64,000 nt of DNA from Hoeflea_A sp965216535 (GTDB lineage Bacteria; Pseudomonadota; Alphaproteobacteria; Rhizobiales; Rhizobiaceae), in assembly GCA_965216535.1 (NCBI GenBank), contig OZ244175.1, forward strand, positions 6,386,001 through 6,450,000, read 5' to 3'. This document shows, piece after piece, positions 1-7,579 of the stretch. Position numbers and translations under genes: made by a program. The notes beneath the pieces are model-generated. The model saw only the letters and a program-made list of their open reading frames with translations. It was not told the DNA's origin and searched no databases. How positions within the stretch are numbered: the stretch's first letter is position 1; every line of letters starts with the position of its first letter.

Positions 1-1
1 C

Positions 2-88
2 TATGCCGGGGTCAAGCGCGGTGAGTTCGAAACCTTCATGGAGGTTATCAGCCCGTGGGAACGGGAGTTCCTGCTGCTGAACGTCTAG
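2..88 (+). CDS. C-terminal end of a glutamine synthetase-like protein (partial)
   Basis: Only the last 28 residues lie in the window; the start is upstream. The tail has the pattern Y-x2-VKR-x-E-x2-F-x3-IS-x-WE-x-EFLL, which resembles the extreme C-terminus of GlnT/type III glutamine synthetases (Y-x2-LKR-x-E-W ... VS-x-WE). This would be an ATP-dependent cytoplasmic glutamate-ammonia (or amine) ligase. No catalytic residue is visible, so the call rests on tail similarity alone. It converges with the kinase gene that follows, five bases away. Confidence 0.5.
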   Translation, partial: YAGVKRGEFETFMEVISPWEREFLLLNV

Positions 89-93
89 AGCCG

Positions 94-1002
94 TCAGGCA
101 TCGAATTGTTGGTCCGGTGCCATTCTCGCGGTCAAAGCGGTTTTCTCGACGTTTACGTCCAACCGGTCAGCCATCTCGAGAAAACCGAGCCCAGGGAGCC
201 CGCCTTGTATTGCCGCCAGCCGGTCCGCCGTTTCGACCAGGCAAGTTTGCAATTCACCCAAAAGGCTTCGGTCCCCGTAAGCTTGATGGATAACGCGGCT
301 GATGGACCGAATATGGTCACCGGACCATTCGAGATCACTCCTGTGAGACGCACCTGAGCGACTTCTTTCAGACATCGAGCCAAAGTCTATGACGATGGGT
401 TTGCAATCCTCTCCCGAGTGGTCGCCGTGTCTGATCCGCCGGATGAGGATATTGTCGGCATGCATGTCATTGTGGAACAGTTTTGCATCGGACAGCGCCT
501 GAAGGAACCGCAAAAGCTCGGCCGAAATCATGGCCAGTTGGCGCCAGTTCAATTGCGATTTGCCGGCCAGGGCGTCCGCCAGTCCCAGTTCCCCGAGATA
601 GGGCATGACCATCACATGGCACTCGATGCCGTCTCCGCCAAAATCCGCGACCGTATCAAAGCACTCGACGATGGGTACCGCGACGGAGGAAGCTGCAGAG
701 AGCTGCTTGTGATAAAAACACTCGCGATAGAAGTCCTTGCCGAAAAAGTCATACGTCGACTTTGGGATGATCTTCAAAACGAATTGCTGTGACGGGTCGG
801 AATTCGACCCGGCCAGAAAAATCGCTCCGTAGAACCCCAATCCAAGGGGCTTGGACAGCCGAAACCGAGCCAGATGAGCCGGGGCATATTTCAAAGGAAA
901 ATCGTAGGGCCGCCCGCAATAGGGGCAACGATCGGTTAATCTTCGAACCGAAAAGTCGGAACGGGGGCACTTGAAACAGCAGTATGTCCCCGACATCCTC
1001 AT
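94..1002 (-). CDS. Zinc-ribbon protein kinase-like protein
   Basis: A 302-residue soluble protein. It starts with a four-cysteine zinc ribbon (C9-x2-C12 and C26-x2-C29) followed by a protein-kinase-like fold: glycine loop near 53-62 (LGLGFYGAIF), probable ATP-binding Lys77 in FVLKII, catalytic loop HNDMHADN at 177-184 (base Asp179, metal Asn184) and IDFG at 205-208. All key residues are present, so it is probably active, as a Ser/Thr or small-molecule kinase. There is no membrane segment. It is divergent from the HIT gene across 81 bp, which suggests a shared control region. The substrate is unknown. Confidence 0.75.
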   Translation of the reverse strand: MRMSGTYCCFKCPRSDFSVRRLTDRCPYCGRPYDFPLKYAPAHLARFRLSKPLGLGFYGAIFLAGSNSDPSQQFVLKIIPKSTYDFFGKDFYRECFYHKQLSAASSVAVPIVECFDTVADFGGDGIECHVMVMPYLGELGLADALAGKSQLNWRQLAMISAELLRFLQALSDAKLFHNDMHADNILIRRIRHGDHSGEDCKPIVIDFGSMSERSRSGASHRSDLEWSGDHIRSISRVIHQAYGDRSLLGELQTCLVETADRLAAIQGGLPGLGFLEMADRLDVNVEKTALTARMAPDQQFDA

Positions 1003-1083
1003 GGCGGCGGATGAGTAGATGCTCGCGCTTGCCCGGACAAATTCTCACCTCCAACCCATTGTATTGGTCTGCGTGAGTGACCC

Positions 1084-1836
1084 ATGTCCAGGATAACGAA
1101 ACAGGGCAGAATGATCAAAACGCGCGGCGATTGCGAGTTTTGCGCGCAGGTGCGCAGGAAATACACAATCTCGAACCGCATTTTGTACCAAAGCGACCGC
1201 CTGACGGCGTGGCCCAGCCTCGGCGCACTGACCCCGGGCCACATCCTCATATTGCTGAACCGGCATTACCAGGGCTGCCTGACGATGGAGGACGGCCATC
1301 GGATGGAGATGATGCAACTGGTCGATGCGTGCACGCGCGTCCTCGACGGTCGGTACAATGGCCTGCTGGTTGGCGAACATGGAAATCAAGTCTCGGGAGG
1401 TCCCAAGAGCGGCAACGGCGGCTTCGCACCGACATGTGTGGATCATGCCCACATGCATGTCATTCCTGTTTTCGCTGACTTCCATCAGGCTCTCGAACGA
1501 TACAGCTCGGTCTTGGGCCAACCGGACATGGAATTAACGAAGGAAGAAATGCAGACCCGAGACCTGGCGCTAGGCGAATACCAACTCCTCGGGGACGGTA
1601 ACGACAAATGGGTCCTGTGGACGGAGCCCCAGAAGGCGGGATCCCAGTTCATACGCAAAGTCGGCGCAGAACTGCTGGGGAAGCCGCGGGAGTACAATTG
1701 GCGTGAGTTCCCCAACTATCAAACCATAGCCGAAACTCGGGACCTGCTTTGCGGTGCGTATGCCTCGCTGCCAGAAAATCTGGTTGCGGAGTGGGGTGAT
1801 ACCCAAGCAAAATTCGACCTGGGACATGAAGGTTGA
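1084..1836 (+). CDS. HIT-family nucleotide hydrolase/transferase-like protein
   Basis: A 250-residue protein. An N-terminal Cys pair (C17-x2-C20) is typical of zinc-binding HIT proteins, followed by the core PGHILIL (51-57) and the catalytic histidine triad HAHMHV (121-126). HIT proteins hydrolyse or transfer nucleoside monophosphates from substrates such as ApnA or nucleotide adducts. The roughly 120 residues after the triad are an extension beyond a minimal HIT domain and are not recognised. The start may be Met10 (1111) rather than 1084. The gene is divergent from the zinc-ribbon kinase; both carry Cys-pair zinc motifs and may act together, which is inference from position only. Confidence 0.75.
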   Translation: MSRITKQGRMIKTRGDCEFCAQVRRKYTISNRILYQSDRLTAWPSLGALTPGHILILLNRHYQGCLTMEDGHRMEMMQLVDACTRVLDGRYNGLLVGEHGNQVSGGPKSGNGGFAPTCVDHAHMHVIPVFADFHQALERYSSVLGQPDMELTKEEMQTRDLALGEYQLLGDGNDKWVLWTEPQKAGSQFIRKVGAELLGKPREYNWREFPNYQTIAETRDLLCGAYASLPENLVAEWGDTQAKFDLGHEG

Positions 1837-2077
1837 TGTCACGCGCAACCGGTCGATTTCGAGACTTCTGTTGAGATTTTCAGGCCGCGCAGACCGAAAG
1901 TTCGGGCCTCTCCAGGCTTAAAACGAAATATTGCTACAATCAGAGGCCCGGCGTTAACCCCGTTTATAGAATAGAGGGGAGAGAATAGCTGGCCTCTGTC
2001 GTCAGGCGCCTTATTGACCGTTAAGAATGTCTTTGGGGGCTTGATATCCGACGGGTGCGATCGGCGGAATTTCGTGG

Positions 2078-2854
2078 ATGAATAGAGGGCGGGCGAAATT
2101 GGGCCTCATCAGCAAATATCGAGATGGCACTGCTGCGGTCGCAGGCGCACCCCTGGTGCGTCCACGAACCCTGGCGGAAACGGTGGGCCATCACTGGTGC
2201 ATGCTGCTCTACTGGACGCACTATTGGCTCTGGGATCGTCGCTTCGAAGGCGACGAGCAGGTAGCGACCAGCGGCACGGTTCACCGCGAGCATCTCGAGC
2301 CCGTCAGCACCGCACATGCTGACCTGTCCTATGAATACGGCGCATCGCCGCGGCTTGTGGTCAACTGGATCCTCGATGGTCTGAATGTCGATCTGAGCAA
2401 GTTTTCATTCATTGACTACGGTTCCGGTCGCGGCCGGGTTCTGTTGACCGCTGCCAAGAGGCCGTTTCGCGCGGTGCGCGGCATCGAGTTCTGCAGCGTT
2501 TTGCACAATCAGGCGGAGCGCAATATTTCCGGGTGTGCAGAAAAAGACATTGCTTGCCGGGATGTGAAATCCGTCTTTTGCGATGTGCTCGACTACGACC
2601 TGCCGGACGGCGACTGCATTCTTTATTTTTTCAATCCGTTCGAGGCGGAACTGCTTGACCGGGTAGTGCGCAAATACACGGACTCACCCAAATGCGGACG
2701 GGATCGCGTGATCATCGTCTACTACAATGCCAAGCACGACCGGACGTTGATGGAAAACAAGCACGTCCGCGTCAAACGCTTGTCTCCTTGGGCGCGCCTC
2801 AGGCTGAAACTGCTGAGCCCGCACCCGGTTCAAGTCTACAAAATCATCCGCTAG
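2078..2854 (+). CDS. Class I SAM-dependent methyltransferase-like protein
   Basis: A 258-residue protein with a Rossmann methyltransferase core at about 108-230. Motif I is DYGSGRGRV (113-121), the acidic end of strand 2 is GIEF (135-138, Glu137), and a motif IV-like LYFFNPFE lies near 185-192. The N-terminal hundred residues are Trp- and His-rich and not recognised. The substrate cannot be named; the FNPF motif is not the NPPY of DNA amino-methylases. It follows the HIT gene after 241 bp. Its TAG stop (2852-2854) is part of the CTAG border of a palindromic repeat, so the native C-terminus may have been altered by the repeat. Confidence 0.7.
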   Translation: MNRGRAKLGLISKYRDGTAAVAGAPLVRPRTLAETVGHHWCMLLYWTHYWLWDRRFEGDEQVATSGTVHREHLEPVSTAHADLSYEYGASPRLVVNWILDGLNVDLSKFSFIDYGSGRGRVLLTAAKRPFRAVRGIEFCSVLHNQAERNISGCAEKDIACRDVKSVFCDVLDYDLPDGDCILYFFNPFEAELLDRVVRKYTDSPKCGRDRVIIVYYNAKHDRTLMENKHVRVKRLSPWARLRLKLLSPHPVQVYKIIR

Positions 2855-2899
2855 CGTGGTGGATTTGAAGTTCCCATCATGGTTGCTGCGGGCTCAGTG
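2851..2899. repeat. 5' portion of a split palindromic element
   Basis: From CTAG at 2851 to about 2899 the sequence matches the start of the intact element at 22237-22285, including the hairpin-1 left arm GGTGGATTTGAAGTT and the following loop with a few changes. The matching right arm is absent here and appears 1.4 kb further on, at 4286. The border CTAG contains the stop codon of the methyltransferase gene. Confidence 0.75.
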
Positions 2900-3051
2900 G
2901 CCCGCTTTTTCCGTGAACGCTCAGAGGAGGAAAGGCGCCGCGCTTCACAGGTCCTTGAGGCCGCTTTTCCAAATACCGGCACTGACGACTAACGCCACAA
3001 TCGTTACGCAGCAATTTGACTATTCTCGCGCATTGGTGGCATTCTGCAGGC

Positions 3052-3573
3052 ATGGGGCGGGGATGGTTGAAAGTGTGCGTCACGGCGGCAATGATGCATG
3101 GGTGCGTTGCCACTCACCCCGCTGACGACAATCGACGTAAATCCGGCTGGTCTGTCGGTTGTCAATCCAAACATTTTGATGCCTACGGAAAGTTTGTCGA
3201 AGGGGCCAAGTGCTGGGCCACGCTCTCCGAGACCGATCCCAAATACTCGATACAGGAGTATATCGGTAGACCTATGCTCGTCTCCAGGATGTTCGTAGTC
3301 GATTCCAGTGGACCACGGCTTGTGAAAAACAAGGCCCTTGATACCGATTTGTGCGGCGATCACCCGAAACGCGTTGCGGTCGATGGTGTTCGCATTGATC
3401 GCATGCCGATGAAGGATCAGATCGCGCGGGTCGTGAACGGAAAGCGCATCGTTAGGGAGCGCGACAATCCCTGGCCCTACTGTGCCGTGTTCGACGAAAC
3501 GGCCAGCCTTACCGGTGCAAAGGAGGCATACGACCAGATGATGATGATGTGGAACTCGGGGGCCTATCAATGA
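3052..3573 (+). CDS. Putative exported or lipid-anchored protein, unknown function
   Basis: Starting at ATG 3052 this gives 173 residues. The N-terminus (MGRGWLKVCVTAAMMHGCVA) is short, hydrophobic and ends at a Cys, a weak lipobox; a longer TTG start at 3016 is possible. The body has paired cysteines and Trp/Tyr-rich stretches (GWSVGC, CWATLS, WPYCAVF), fitting a periplasmic fold stabilised by disulphides. No family is recognised. The gene lies in the 1.4-kb insert between the two halves of the repeat, and its TGA overlaps the ATG of the next small gene. Confidence 0.5.
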   Translation: MGRGWLKVCVTAAMMHGCVATHPADDNRRKSGWSVGCQSKHFDAYGKFVEGAKCWATLSETDPKYSIQEYIGRPMLVSRMFVVDSSGPRLVKNKALDTDLCGDHPKRVAVDGVRIDRMPMKDQIARVVNGKRIVRERDNPWPYCAVFDETASLTGAKEAYDQMMMMWNSGAYQ

Positions 3574-3747
3574 CATTGAAGACGAAAGGTGCCTATTGCC
3601 CGCACTGCCAAAGACACAAAGCCCAACCACATTCTCCATCTGATTTTGACCAAAATTACTCTTGGGTGGTGGGCAATCGTTTGGTTGATCATAGTTATCG
3701 CAAAGGCTGGGAAATATCGTAGTACACAATGTGGCACGCCGGTGTAA
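3570..3747 (+). pseudogene. Frameshifted small zinc-ribbon membrane protein
   Basis: The first frame from ATG 3570 encodes MTLKTKGAYCPHCQRHK with a CxxC knuckle. The next frame, from about 3619, encodes KPNHILHLIL, then a hydrophobic segment (TLGWWAIVWLIIVIA), then QCGTPV and a stop at 3745-3747. Removing one A from the AAA run near 3618-3620 joins them into a coherent protein of about 58 residues: N-terminal zinc-ribbon half, one membrane helix, C-terminal CxxC-like remnant in which one Cys has become Ser (YRSTQC). Such small proteins are widespread in bacteria and have no assigned function. It is either a decayed gene or a sequencing error. Confidence 0.6.
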
Positions 3748-3778
3748 TGAATAACCGGCAACCTCGGGGGATTAACCG

Positions 3779-4000
3779 TTGCTAGGACTGCTGCTTGGAG
3801 CTGTTGGGGTCATTCAGATCGTTGTCGCGGCACTCGCTTTCAGCACCGCAAAATCAAACATCCATGAGATTTTTTCGGCCATCTTGTTTACCGGCGGTGT
3901 GCTGGAGATCGGTGTTGGAGCGATACTCAGCGAAATATACAGCATCAAGAAAACGGGCGAGAAAATCCTGGCAGTCGCGGACCCCGATTCGGGCAAGTAG
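3779..4000 (+). CDS. Small integral membrane protein, unknown function
   Basis: A 73-residue protein with TTG start at 3779, preceded by a good ribosome site (GGGGG about eight bases upstream). Two hydrophobic helices are evident: residues 1-20 (GLLLGAVGVIQIVVAALAF) and about 32-51 (AILFTGGVLEIGVGAILSEI), followed by a short charged tail. It probably forms an inner-membrane hairpin. No family is recognised. It lies in the insert between the repeat halves, converging with the broken gene on the other strand. Confidence 0.5.
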   Translation: MLGLLLGAVGVIQIVVAALAFSTAKSNIHEIFSAILFTGGVLEIGVGAILSEIYSIKKTGEKILAVADPDSGK

Positions 4001-4006
4001 CAGAAA

Positions 4007-4279
4007 CTACCAACTACAGGCCTTGCGTAGCGGGTTGATGGCCTGTTCATGTCCTGAAATGTCAAACGTCGCGGTGAAAGAGCTTTTTCCGTAGGGCGTC
4101 ATTCTGATCACCATTTCGGACTTGCCGAACATCTGTTTGATGACCGGGATCGACCGATTCCCACGCCACAGACCGATCGCGCGGTTGTCTGTCGATGTTT
4201 CGCCGTTGACGGTTCGCGCCGTGCCGCTGTCGAGACAGTACATGATATTGCCGTAGTCATTGTATCGGCTCGAGGTCAT
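4007..4279 (-). pseudogene. C-terminal remnant of a VasI-like exported protein
   Basis: The last 50 or so residues (SEMVIRMTPYGKSSFTATFD then ISGHEQAINPLRKACSW) match the characteristic end of a Rhizobiales/T6SS VasI-like exported family: a V-x-PY core, T-x-TFD-x-SG, then a C-terminal Cys-Trp. Family members are usually about 180-220 residues with a signal peptide. Here the frame opens only at 4279, closes with a stop at 4310-4312, and has no signal peptide. The N-terminal half is missing and the break coincides with the border of the palindromic repeat (4286). A truncated, probably non-functional gene. Confidence 0.5.
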
Positions 4280-4285
4280 GTGACA

Positions 4286-4401
4286 AGAACTACAAATCCA
4301 AAACGCACACTAGAACCACGATCTTGCTAGTGTCCTGACAGAATCTGAAGTTCGTTCGAAGCACGCTGCGTAGTGAGGCGAACTTCAGATTCAGGACACT
4401 A
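4286..4401. repeat. 3' portion of the split palindromic element
   Basis: This matches 22286-22403 of the intact copy. It begins with a degraded hairpin-1 right arm (ACAAATCC ... CACACTAG) and continues with the whole of hairpin 2: GTGTCCTGA at 4330-4338, GAATCTGAAGTTCG, then the complementary arm CGAACTTCAGATTCAGGACAC ending near 4399. The terminal CTA (4399-4401) is the stop codon of the hydrolase gene on the minus strand. Confidence 0.8.
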
Positions 4402-5577
4402 ACCGGCCAGAAAATCCTCAATCATCGACATCATCGTCTGCCAGCATTCTTCCTGCGGCAGCGGATAGTGATTGCGGCTTTCAAGGACGGCGAGTTGGGC
4501 ATCCGGGATGCCCTTCGCCAGTTTCTGCCCTTCCGAGAGCGGGTGGACGGCATCACCACGGCAATGCAGCACCAGCGTCGGTGCCTTGACCTTCGCAAGA
4601 AGGTGAGCGACCGAGTGGTTGTTATAAAACTCGCGGCCACGAATTTCGTTTTCGACCGGGCAGCTGTTTTGCACATCGCGGGCGATCCGGCGAACCTGCT
4701 CCTGGGTGGCAGTGGGAAGATAGACGGATATGTAGCCGGCGACGAAGGCGCTGTCGGGCGTTTCCCACCCCTCCTCCGCCATCTTCAGGATCGCGTCGCG
4801 GTCACCGCTTTGGGGTTCGCCATCGCGCACCGAGCGGCCATCGACATAGCCGCCGAGAAGCACGAGCCTTGATACCATTTGCGGATAACGCGCAGCGAAT
4901 TCAATGGCGACCATGGCGCCATTCGAACATCCCAGCAACGCCAGACGGTCGAGGCCCAGCGCATCGGCCACTGCTTTCAAATCCTCGGCACTGCGAGCAG
5001 CGCTGAAGTTATCGACGTCCAGGTCTGACAGGCCGCAACCGCGATGATCAACGCGGATCAGAGTGTGAGTTTCACCCAGTCGATCGAAGAAAGTCCGGTC
5101 GGTCGGTTCAATCCATTCCAGCTCCAGATGGGTCGGGTGATGAGCCGCCCGCAGCAGTGGCGGCCCTGTGCCCGACGTCGCATAGGCGATTTTCGCGCCG
5201 TCATCCGCACTCGCATAGCGCACCGTCGGGCGGGGCAAGGCATCGGCCACATGGGGAGCCGTCGGATCGTCTCCCGCCACGTCTGCCACAAACTGAATAC
5301 CTCTTCGCGGAACAGTCCGAATGATGCTTTGTGCCTTGCCGTCGTCGCCCACCGCCCGCCGGGCTGCGGCAACTCGCGCGGTTATCGCGGAATCCGATAC
5401 CTGTCGCCCGGACCAGACGGCCTCGATCAGCTGATCACGGCTGATCAGCTTCCGCGGGTTGCGCACCAAAAGATGAAGAAGGTCAAAGACCTGCGGTTCG
5501 ATGCTCTGCACCTCACCGTCGCGTGTCAGTGTGAATGCCGTATCGTCGAGGACACAGTCTGCGAACCGGTAACGCAT
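4399..5577 (-). CDS. Winged-helix DNA-binding domain fused to an alpha/beta hydrolase
   Basis: A 392-residue protein from the ATG at 5577; an upstream extension to 5610 is less likely because the domain starts at MRYRFADC. Residues 1-105 form an OmpR/CadC-type winged helix (wing VPRRGIQFV). No transmembrane helix follows. From about 120 there is an alpha/beta hydrolase: nucleophile elbow GCSNGA, acid in HCRGDAVHP and His in SRNHYPLP. Possibly a regulator whose hydrolase-like domain senses, or hydrolyses, a ligand. It is monocistronic. The stop lies inside the border of the palindromic repeat. Confidence 0.8.
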   Translation of the reverse strand: MRYRFADCVLDDTAFTLTRDGEVQSIEPQVFDLLHLLVRNPRKLISRDQLIEAVWSGRQVSDSAITARVAAARRAVGDDGKAQSIIRTVPRRGIQFVADVAGDDPTAPHVADALPRPTVRYASADDGAKIAYATSGTGPPLLRAAHHPTHLELEWIEPTDRTFFDRLGETHTLIRVDHRGCGLSDLDVDNFSAARSAEDLKAVADALGLDRLALLGCSNGAMVAIEFAARYPQMVSRLVLLGGYVDGRSVRDGEPQSGDRDAILKMAEEGWETPDSAFVAGYISVYLPTATQEQVRRIARDVQNSCPVENEIRGREFYNNHSVAHLLAKVKAPTLVLHCRGDAVHPLSEGQKLAKGIPDAQLAVLESRNHYPLPQEECWQTMMSMIEDFLAG

Positions 5578-6103
5578 GGTGGGACTAAACAGCGCCGGCC
5601 CAAGGATCACAAGAGCGACATGCTCAATTCGAAGGTTTCGCAGGAAAAAGACATTATTTTCGCAAGGTTCTCCTCAAGCGCCACAATGAGGTTTCGGCAA
5701 GGATGGCACAAACCAATTTTCCGGGAGTGTCACCATGCAGTCCACCGATATTCGTCTCCTGCACTATCCTGCCTTGAAGCATCAAATTCGAGAGCACGTG
5801 TTGACGAGGCCAATTGATCCAAAACGACCGTTAGAGAAGAGCCTATTGCCGGATCGCCTTCGTTCCACAGCACTGCTTGCGTCCGGATTGCGCCGGGGTT
5901 TTCTTGCAACAATAATGTTGCCATTCACGCGATAGCGCCATTCCGCCTGCAAGCCAGCCAACTGGCGCAGACGCCACCGTTTGACCTTGCAATCGGGGAC
6001 TTTTTTGCACTGCACAGGCTGAATCCGCATATCGGGACTGGCCTTTTTAAATCGATTAGATTATGAGAAGGCCAAATTCGGTTCCAAGCGAGCTTTTGGC
6101 CCC
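5578..6103. other. 526-bp non-coding stretch upstream of zwf
   Basis: No convincing gene is seen; the short open frames on both strands lack family features. It must hold the promoters of the divergent hydrolase gene and zwf. Two symmetric sites are visible: a perfect palindrome GCAACA-ATAA-TGTTGC at 5906-5921, and TGGCCTT ... AAGGCCA at 6039-6074. Confidence 0.5.
6039..6074 (+). promoter_or_regulatory. Inverted repeat upstream of zwf
   Basis: Seven-base arms TGGCCTT (6039-6045) and AAGGCCA (6068-6074) flank an AT-rich spacer, 30 bases before the zwf ATG. The AT-rich spacer could overlap a promoter -10 region, so the arms may be an operator for the zwf-pgl-edd operon. No known consensus such as HexR is recognised. 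Confidence 0.25.
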
Positions 6104-7579
6104 ATGACCAGCCAGACCATTCCCGTCGACCCGTTCGATTTCGTTGTATTCGGCGGAACCGGCGACCTTTCCGAACGCAAATTGCTGCCGGCCCTCTACC
6201 ACCGTCAGATCTCCGGGCAGTTGACCGAACCAACGCGCATCATCGGCGCTTCGCGCGCCGATCTGGATGATGCCGGGTTTCGGGAATTCGCGGGCGATGC
6301 GCTCAAGCGCCATCTTACCGAGGACGATTATGACGACGAGCAGATCGAGCGGTTTCTCGCCCGGCTGTTCTATGTCTCCGTCGACGCCATGTCGGATCGC
6401 GGCTGGGACGATCTGGCCCGCCGGCTGGCGGAGAGCAGCGCTGAGATACGCGCGTTCTACCTCGCCGTCGGACCTTCGATCTTCGGCGATATTTGCGAAC
6501 GCATCGGGCAGAACGGGCTGATCAACGACCACACTCGCATCGTCGTCGAAAAGCCGATCGGCCGCGATCTGGCCTCGGCCAAGGCGCTCAACGACACTAT
6601 CGGCCACACATTTTCCGAGGACCAGATCTTCCGCATCGACCACTATCTCGGCAAGGAGACGGTGCAGAACCTGATGGCGCTGCGCTTTGCCAATGCACTC
6701 TACGAGCCGCTGTGGAACTCCGCTCATATCGATCACATCCAGATCACAGTTGCCGAGTCCGTCGGCCTCGAGGGCCGGACGGGCTACTACGACCGAGCCG
6801 GGGCGCTGCGCGACATGGTGCAGAACCACATGCTGCAGCTTTTGTGCCTGGTGGCCATGGAGGCCCCGCCTTCGGCGGAAGCCGAGTCGGTCCGCGACGA
6901 GAAGCTCAAGGTACTGCGGGCGCTGGCGCCGATCGACAGCTCCAATGCGGCGCAGGTGACCGTGCGGGGCCAGTACCGGGCCGGCGCATCGAAAGGCGGC
7001 GCCGTTGACGGATACCTGGAAGAGCTCGGCAATGAAGACTCCAATACCGAGACCTTTGTCGCCATCAAGGCGGAAATCGAAAACTGGCGCTGGGCGGGCG
7101 TGCCGTTCTACCTGAGAACCGGCAAGCGCATGACCGACCGCGTGTCGGAAATCGTCATCAATTTCAAGCCGATCCCGCATTCGATCTTCGACAAGAGCGC
7201 CGGCCATGTGATCGCCAACCAACTTGTGATCCGCCTCCAGCCCGGTGAAGGCGTCAAACAATGGATCATGATCAAGGATCCCGGCCCAGGAGGGATGCGG
7301 CTGCGTCACGTGCCGCTCGACATGAGCTTCGCCGAGAGCTTCAACGTGCGCAATCCGGATGCCTATGAGCGGCTGCTGATGGACGTCATACGTTGCAACC
7401 AGACCCTGTTCATGCGGCGCGATGAGGTCGAAGCGGCATGGACGTGGGTCGATCCGATCCTCGCCGCCTGGGAAGAAAGCCGTCAACCGGTTCACGGATA
7501 CACCGCCGGCACCTCAGGCCCGAGCCAGGCGATCGCACTGATCGAACGGGACGGCCGTACCTGGCATGAGAACCACTGA
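6104..7579 (+). CDS. zwf: Glucose-6-phosphate 1-dehydrogenase
   Basis: A 491-residue protein of normal length for the family. It oxidises glucose 6-phosphate to 6-phosphogluconolactone with NADP+ or NAD+ in the cytoplasm, the entry step of the Entner-Doudoroff and pentose phosphate routes. The N-terminal nucleotide-binding loop is GGTGDLS (17-23) and the substrate/active-site signature is RIDHYLGKE (177-185). It is first in an operon with pgl, which begins 14 bases before the zwf stop, and edd. The route through KDPG is the usual glucose path in rhizobia. Confidence 0.97.
   Translation: MTSQTIPVDPFDFVVFGGTGDLSERKLLPALYHRQISGQLTEPTRIIGASRADLDDAGFREFAGDALKRHLTEDDYDDEQIERFLARLFYVSVDAMSDRGWDDLARRLAESSAEIRAFYLAVGPSIFGDICERIGQNGLINDHTRIVVEKPIGRDLASAKALNDTIGHTFSEDQIFRIDHYLGKETVQNLMALRFANALYEPLWNSAHIDHIQITVAESVGLEGRTGYYDRAGALRDMVQNHMLQLLCLVAMEAPPSAEAESVRDEKLKVLRALAPIDSSNAAQVTVRGQYRAGASKGGAVDGYLEELGNEDSNTETFVAIKAEIENWRWAGVPFYLRTGKRMTDRVSEIVINFKPIPHSIFDKSAGHVIANQLVIRLQPGEGVKQWIMIKDPGPGGMRLRHVPLDMSFAESFNVRNPDAYERLLMDVIRCNQTLFMRRDEVEAAWTWVDPILAAWEESRQPVHGYTAGTSGPSQAIALIERDGRTWHENH

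Noticed and set aside
2856..3125. Possible small genes on both strands after the methyltransferase
   Set aside because: They overlap the palindromic repeat and each other, without ribosome sites or domains.
5044..5817. 257-residue plus-strand frame over the winged-helix/hydrolase gene
   Set aside because: Antisense to recognised domains; no motif or start support.
6056..7495. 479-residue antisense frame over zwf
   Set aside because: Shadow of a conserved gene with no domain of its own.
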